Below are positions 58,755-64,000 of a stretch of DNA of 64,000 nucleotides, one piece after another. A program made the translations under genes and the position numbers. How positions within the stretch are numbered: the first letter of the stretch is position 1; each line of letters begins with the position of its first letter. A model generated the notes under the pieces. The model did not search any database. It saw only the letters and a program-made list of their open reading frames with translations, and was not told the origin of the DNA. Source of the stretch: Diphasiastrum complanatum (Eukaryota; Streptophyta; Lycopodiopsida; Lycopodiales; Lycopodiaceae); the NCBI GenBank assembly GCA_029204225.1, contig CM055098.1, positions 46,253,428 to 46,317,427 of the forward strand, read 5' to 3'.

Positions 58755-59830
58755 TGGCTTTGAATGCAACAGGCACAGGAAGATGATAAAAGTTATAGGA
58801 GAATGAATGGAATTGAGATTATTAATGATTGGTATATCTACGGGGTGGCACTGGGGCTGCCTGTACAAGGGCAAAAGCCCAACACTAAGAACAATTGCAA
58901 TAGCGAGCCTGAGATGTTTAAGGGAATGAACTATTACGAATACGATAGGATACATACTAGGAATGTATTCAAGATCTTATCTTAGCTCAATTATGAGGTG
59001 GTCTAATTAAGTTATATTTGGCCAATTGGACAAGAATACAATTTCACCTAGGAATTCAAGAATATTGTTGAAGGCTATTAGAGGGTAAATGCTGAACAAT
59101 TTGCATTTGATCATTTTTTATTATTGCTAAAAATCTAGCAAAACATAGAGTGATCATATTTGGGCCTCATATTTCATACTTAGCCTTGCATTTTGGGATT
59201 GTATTGGAAAAAGAAATTGTCGTATTTCTAAGCAGGATCAAGGGTGAGGGGAGTGCTACCCGTTGTCTTAGGGAGGTGGTGATGCAAGTAGCTCAAACTC
59301 ACAAACGGAAACCAATTTTGAAACATGATGATAAGGGTGTAGAGGGGCTTCAATAGCTTATTCGGGATCCACATGAAATGAGGTAGAATTTGACAACTAT
59401 AGAGAATGCTCTTGAGAACTTTCAAGTGCAGGGCAATCAACTGCTAGGGATGATTTTCGTTGGAATGCCGGTGGAAAGGGGAAGAGCTATTCTTGGATGT
59501 AGTAGAGGATGTGAAAGCTTCATAGTCACCAACTTGGGTACAATTACCAGAAGCATTGATGTATGTTGCCATACCCGATGATGATTTGAATTTGCCAATA
59601 AATCTTGTGGGAAGGATGGAGAATCCAAGAATAGTACAAAAGGTTGATGTAGAAGCTATGCCACTTATGAAACATGAATGTGGGTTCAATATGGAAGATG
59701 AAGATCCGAGAACACAATCACCTACCCCTTTGGAAAGACCATTGTAGGCATTGAAAGGCTCGTGGTCCAAGGAAGAAAAGGTTCGGAAAAGCTTGATTAA
59801 TCATACCGAGAGGGTGAAACTATAGTTGGT
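58755..59830 (+). pseudogene. Unidentified coding relic, several plus-strand frames
   Basis: Consecutive plus frames give DKSYRRMNGIEIINDWYIYG, VVFLSRIKGEGSATRCLREV-like (one residue approximate at a frame edge), LENFQVQGNQLLGMIFVGMP and LPINLVGRMENPRIVQKVDV, with stops between. The composition looks protein-like and the frames are colinear over about 1 kb, which is more than chance would suggest. No family was recognised; a Gag of an unfamiliar element is one possibility. Confidence 0.3.
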
Positions 59831-61437
59831 TTGAGCATGCAATGAAGTGCCAAAGATCAGCAAATTTGCAATTGTAGCTATTTGATGAAAGCATATGACA
59901 AGCTGAAGGAAGATTTAAATGTAACTCAGTGTGCTATGAGCATTGTGATTAGAAAAGGGGAAAAGGATTTAAAAAGTGTGAAGGGCGATACTGAACAATT
60001 GGAAAAGGAGTCTGATTATTTTGAATGCAGGCATCAATAGTTGTTGGATAGTTATAATCATGTACCCGGTTAGGTACATAGTAGATAACTCAACGTGATG
60101 GCCTCTGGATAGGAGGAATGCAATTGCCATGTGTCATGGGTCAAGGCATGGATTGTGCTTGAAGAGATCCTCATTTTATACATAGTGGTAGAAGTTCTTT
60201 AGTTTTTGTCTCATGTCATTGTTAGTGATCTCATATGGCTTGATTGGGATTGGAGCAGTACTACTTCCATAGAAATGGAAGTAAAGGTTCTTCTTGGAGT
60301 GGTAGCTACCTTTGTTAGCAGATAACATGCTATTGATACTTGCTTATTGCTTACTAAAAAAAGGAAATCAAGTAAAGCAAAGGTATTGAGCAAAATAAAG
60401 GTTTTGATGTGCTTCTCAAGTAACCCCTCACTTCCTCTGCACAGCTTAACCAATATAATTAAATTAGGGCTGGCGACTTTTTCTCTAGTTACAAAAGTAT
60501 GCTGTCATACCTCAAAATGCTCTCTCCCCACCCCCACCCTCAACCTCTATACCAAGTTACAGTGGGAATCACGATAATATGTCAACAGCCAGAGAAATTA
60601 TAATTCTTCTGGATAGAGACTCATTGGAATGTCACGCACAATCGTCATGTAGCACCCTTATCAAAGTAACTTTGCTACTGAACCTCTCCCCATAAGTTCT
60701 CAAAGACCCAAAAGCACAATTTCACACCCAACAAAAAGGCAAGGCTCCTCTAGTCTCCTATCCATAGAATGAGACCACATGTGAACTTAAATGAAAAAGC
60801 TGGGCTTTTACAATCATCATAGAACTCTGTGAGATTTTTCTTTGTATTTCACAGGATTCCATTCAGCATAATATCCTGCTTTTTGAGCATAGGGTATTAT
60901 GCCCGTGAAGCCCATGGGCTTGACAGGTGTAATGCCCTGCCACAGTCTTTTCCATTTTTTCAAAGCTTTCAGTCAGTTTTTACCCTGGGCAAAGTCCTCG
61001 GGATGGGGCATTACTGGGTGTGGAGGCCCCTGCCATGGGGGGCAGAGCCTCTCACACCTTGTAAAATGGCCTAATGGGGACTTCACACTATTTACAATCG
61101 GCTCCAAATAGAGTTTAGTTAGCTGCAAGTGACAATTTAACATCATGTCCTAAACTAAGTCACATTTACATTCTATTTTGTCAAGAAGATTCAAGAGACT
61201 TAGGTCCTTCATGTATCTCTCTAGACTATCAGCATCATCTCTAAAATATAGCTGTTACTAAGGTTTTCTTTGATGAAACTGGTGGTCTTGGTTGCACATG
61301 TAACATAACTTCTCTAATGCAAAAACTTAAAATCAATCAAATAATTTTTGAAATTATGTTGCTGAAACTTCCTGAAACTTGCTGTAGGATCAAAATGACA
61401 AATGAGTGATGTTGCAAGGGCAGCTTTCTCTTGACAG
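59831..61437. other. No recognisable gene
   Basis: Short ORFs only. Around 60070-60200 there is an LTR-like stretch with a TTTTATACATA element. Part of this is presumably intron or intergenic sequence. Confidence 0.3.
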
Positions 61438-61534
61438 GATTGACGGTAGCACTTTCAAGTGCTTATCTAGGAATTGGACAGGGGGCACTTTTGGACTTGG
61501 AAAAGCAGGCTTTGTACATATTGGCCAACCAAAT
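61438..61534 (+). CDS. Candidate internal exon of a membrane protein gene
   Basis: Bounded by an acceptor CTTTCTCTTGACAG and a donor AAAT|GTGAGA. Read in the phase set by the next candidate exon it encodes LTVALSSAYLGIGQGALLDL then EKQALYILANQ, hydrophobic then amphipathic, with no stop. It ends with two bases (AT) that join to the C starting the next exon. The opposite strand carries a long but domainless ORF. Evidence is splice-site and phase consistency only. Confidence 0.45.
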
Positions 61535-61809
61535 GTGAGAAATTTTTTTGCTTTGATATTTTGCTTCAATTGCGGGAGCTGTAAGTTTCATCTTCATATT
61601 TTGGCTCTTAGCGCTAGTTTCTGTTGCCAATTTGTATCGATGCCTTTTTTTTTGTAGACATTCTGATAGGGTGGGCTTGGCTACTTTACAAAATGCTGTT
61701 TGTAAGTATCCCTGAGGTACCTTAACTCGTTGGGAGGAAGGAAACTTTACAGTATTACCTTTAGCAGCAGCTAAATTTATGCAGTTCAGAGCTGCTGCTC
61801 TGAGAAGGT

Positions 61810-61945
61810 GTCTTTCCATTAGGGGTACTAGATGGAAGCCTCTTGCACAAATTATTGGCACATAGCAAAGTTTCACCCCAAACTTTGTATCTAAGAATGC
61901 ATCTAGATTTTAGTCTTATGGCTTTAGCACAATCACAAAGTGTCC
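61810..61945 (-). pseudogene. Ty1/copia integrase fragment
   Basis: The minus strand reads TLCDCAKAIRLKSRCILRYK and LLCANNLCKRLPSSTPNGKT, matching TFCECAKAMRLSANLDKPFW...LLCANFVCNRWPS of copia element 1 (9520-9390). It is short and broken, and lies inside the presumed intron between the two candidate exons. Confidence 0.55.
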
Positions 61946-62394
61946 CAGTTCAAAGATATTTCTCTAACTAAGATCCTATCACATGCCCTCCACTCAAGGT
62001 TTTATCAATTACAATGTCCTCCACGGAGTTCTCAGTCTCGAAGCACTCAATTGATGAAATGAGAGGAGTGTATTAGCTTTTATTCTTTCTGAATCCTTCT
62101 TACAAAAAGAGCCTCCTTCCCCATCTTCAGGTGATCAGAAGGGCACAGCCATATTGACATGTTGAGTCCCTGTCCAATGAATAAATTGACGAAATGAGCT
62201 GAATATGGACCCTGGGTAATCAACTAGGAACTTTATGGGTCTAAAATTTAAATAATGGTTCAACTACAGTAGAATATCTTTACATGCTCTGATTACGTGT
62301 TTATAATTCTGTTCTTGATTATGCTTTTACAATAAGCAGAGGAAACTGAAGTTGAATATAGCTGCAGCTAGCTTCTAATTAAGGGTTTTTGCAG

Positions 62395-62477
62395 CTTGGA
62401 GACTGCTTTGGGACTTGGGACAATTTTTGCAATTGTAAAACGCTACAAACCACTTTCACCTGATCTTTTTGTATATG
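62395..62477 (+). CDS. Candidate next exon, CPBP/CAAX-protease-like membrane segment
   Basis: Acceptor GGGTTTTTGCAG and donor ATG|GTGCGT. Joined in phase to the previous exon it reads LETALGLGTIFAIVKRYKPL then SPDLFVY. A QAL-x(6)-E-x(3)-G segment followed by a hydrophobic helix and (F/Y)-(R/K)-P-L-x-x-D-x-F resembles the N-terminal part of plant plastid CPBP (CAAX/bacteriocin-processing) family proteins. That comparison is from memory and tentative. The catalytic EExxR motif would lie in exons beyond this point, which I did not find. Confidence 0.4.
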
Positions 62478-62757
62478 GTGCGTCAGTATCTTGATTTTCT
62501 ATGAATTTTATTTGTGTGTTGGCATTAGTTTCATCTTGGATCTTAGACTTCAGTATAGAGACTATCCAGAAGCAGAGCTACTTTGCAAATCAGGTGTCTG
62601 TTTTTGTTTGGCATAGTCAATTTTTGTTTGGCGTGTGGCTTATCTATTGGCCTGTTAGCTTACATTTGGTATGATTCATATTATACAGCGATTTCATGCT
62701 ATTAGAATATTATGGTACACCCACACCCTTTTCACGTGCATGGGTTCTTGAAGCAAC

Positions 62758-63270
62758 TCATTACTCTAATTCTGAAGAACACCTTTCTCTTGTAGTTTTG
62801 GTAGCCCCTCTCTTGATCTTTCAAAAGACGCCTTCAAAATGCTGGTCCACATGAAGAATGCATTTCTAAGCTCCGTCATGCAACTGATGCCAAGAACAAA
62901 CTAATTAACATATAATCACAAAATTATCCCCAGTCAGATCAAATGCAGCTCAGAAGGCCAAACAATTTGAATTTTTAACAACAAACTTATGGATACCAGC
63001 ACTAGCTTTCTACTCTAATTCATAGAAACTTATATGCCTTTCTTGAACTTTCAAAAAACGCCTTCAAAATGCTGGTCTACATGAAGAGTGCATTTCTAAG
63101 CTCTGGTGCAAGTAAGGCCAAGTACAAACTAATCAACTTATAACCACAATATTATCCTCCGTCAGATCAAAATGCAGCTCAGAAGGCCATCCAAGCTAAA
63201 CCTTTTACGAGAAAAAAACGGATGCCAACAGTAGCTTTCTACTCTAACTCATAGAAACTTCTGTGCTTTT
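62758..63270 (+). repeat. Direct repeat, period about 230 bp, just over two copies
   Basis: Blocks CGCCTTCAAAATGCTGGTC, GCATTTCTAAGCTC and AAATGCAGCTCAGAAGGCCA occur at 62829/63059 and following, and TAGCTTTCTACTCTAA(T/C)TCATAG at 63003/63231. Copies differ by about 10-15% by eye. No coding potential. Confidence 0.85.
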
Positions 63271-63517
63271 GACAAGGCCAATGCCATCGCTGACAGACAG
63301 TTTCTCTGGATGAAGCTATCCTCAAAATTGGCATTCCTTCCCCTTGAAAACTAGATGAAAGCTTTGTGAGAAGTTGGCTTTACAATTGACAATAATTTTC
63401 TTTCTCTGGGCCAGCAATCAAATGCCTCTCTTGGTCAGCAATCAGGAGCGATCAGAATTAGGAATCATACATCTCTCTCTAATGTGAATGACCAACTTTG
63501 TGAGTTGTTAGGAATAA

Positions 63518-63520
<3 letters not shown>

Positions 63521-63569
<49 letters not shown>
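63521..63569 (+). repeat. (TC)n microsatellite
   Basis: An uninterrupted TC tract of 49 bp, directly followed by four variants of GAGGCGCTGCT (63570-63637). Confidence 0.95.
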
Positions 63570-63573
<4 letters not shown>

Positions 63574-63637
63574 CGCTGCTATGGTGAGGCGCTACTGCTA
63601 AGGCGCTGCTGCTGAGGCGCTGCTGGTCGTGCTGCAG
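63570..63637 (+). repeat. GAGGCGCTGCT short tandem repeat
   Basis: Four near-copies of GAGGCGCTGCT spaced by short GCT-rich linkers. Confidence 0.75.
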
Positions 63638-63651
63638 TAAAGTGGATTAGC

Positions 63652-63932
63652 ACCATACGGCTGTCCAATCTTGGGCAGAGGTTCTCAAAGAAAGCAAATC
63701 CGAACAGCACTCATGGGTTAAAGGTCTAGGTAAAGACGCTCCAGTTTCATTCATCTCTGCTATACTTAATGAGAGCCGGCTGCGTAAGCAAAAGACCCTT
63801 GATGTTCGTGTAAGGGGCATTCCTGATTCTCAGGATGCTATTGGTGAAGCCATACAATTTTTGAAAGTTACTCTCCGGGATGGTATCTTTCATTTCGTTC
63901 CATTGGGTCCAAATAAAGGCGTAGTGTCATAG
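63652..63932 (+). pseudogene. Possible LINE ORF1 / nucleic-acid-binding fragment
   Basis: A plus frame open for about 92 codons reads QSWAEVLKESKSEQHSWVKG, then LNESRLRKQKTLDVRVRGIP and DSQDAIGEAIQFLKVTLRDG. A S-W-A start, a basic stretch and (L/V)-x-V-R-V-x-G-(L/I)-P resemble ORF1 proteins of plant LINEs. It stops at 63930 and runs into a hexamer repeat. No RT part follows before the window ends. Confidence 0.35.
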
Positions 63933-63933
63933 T

Positions 63934-63977
63934 TTTTTGAGTTTGAATTTGAGTTTGAGTTTGAGTTTGAGATTGAG
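63934..63977 (+). repeat. (TTTGAG)n hexanucleotide repeat
   Basis: Six to seven units of TTTGAG with one TTTGAA and one ATTGAG variant. Confidence 0.9.
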
Positions 63978-64000
63978 AAATGAAGATGTTTTCCAGTTGA

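Noticed and set aside
61463-61876. 137-codon minus-strand ORF
   Set aside because: No domain except a short copia integrase match in a different frame; it overlaps the candidate plus-strand exon and is probably chance.
1-64000. tRNA and rRNA genes, plastid or mitochondrial insertions
   Set aside because: No T-arm GGTTCGAATCC-type box with a matching cloverleaf and no organelle gene sequence was noticed; a tRNA scan would be decisive.

Overview
The window looks like nuclear DNA of a seed plant, most likely one with a large, repeat-rich genome such as a gymnosperm (inference). The grounds are intron-containing genes for probable plastid proteins, a background of old and heavily mutated Ty1/copia and Ty3/gypsy elements that prime on initiator Met-tRNA (TGGTATCAGAGC or TGGTATCAAAGC), nested insertions, dinucleotide microsatellites and low gene density. 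There is no bacterial-style operon, CRISPR array or rRNA gene.

Layout: 0-13 kb is a graveyard of copia fragments. It includes four LTR remnants of one minus-strand family, a copia copy at 7.3-10.7 kb whose reverse transcriptase is replaced by unrelated sequence, a gypsy LTR at 4.6 kb and a gypsy RT/integrase relic at 11.2-12.4 kb. The only gene that can be assembled with confidence lies at 14.55-16.93 kb on the minus strand. It has four exons and encodes a YbeY-type endoribonuclease with a probable organelle transit peptide. From 17.5 to 26 kb there is a decayed non-LTR-type RT, copia integrase debris, a hairpin, a minisatellite and a minus-strand copia pol relic between LTR copies that carry an odd GGGTCGGATTTATA repeat. 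A Helentron-like relic, helicase followed by a C-terminal endonuclease, lies at 27.15-29.74 kb and is the most unusual item here.

30-36 kb holds a second copy of the RT-replaced copia family, a proline-rich ORF, a second gypsy relic with a GCATCCGAC-rich tail and an unidentified gag-like segment with a 362-bp tandem duplication. At 36.28-41.52 kb is a complete LTR element with TSD CGTAC that carries gag-protease but no pol. It sits immediately 3' of the primer-binding site of a plus-strand copia element, whose coding part resumes at 42.8-46.1 kb. 46.4-48.6 kb is a minus-strand gypsy gag-protease-RT relic.

At 49.1 kb a probable transit-peptide exon begins on the plus strand. Two phase-compatible hydrophobic exons at 61.4 and 62.4 kb may belong to the same gene, a tentative CPBP/CAAX-type membrane protein. 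If so, the intervening intron is about 11.8 kb and contains a three-LTR copia array (51.8-55.8 kb). The right end has a 230-bp direct repeat, a (TC)n tract and a possible LINE ORF1 fragment.

Almost all transposon coding regions carry frameshifts or stops, so they are annotated as pseudogenes. The genes do not form a functional cluster.
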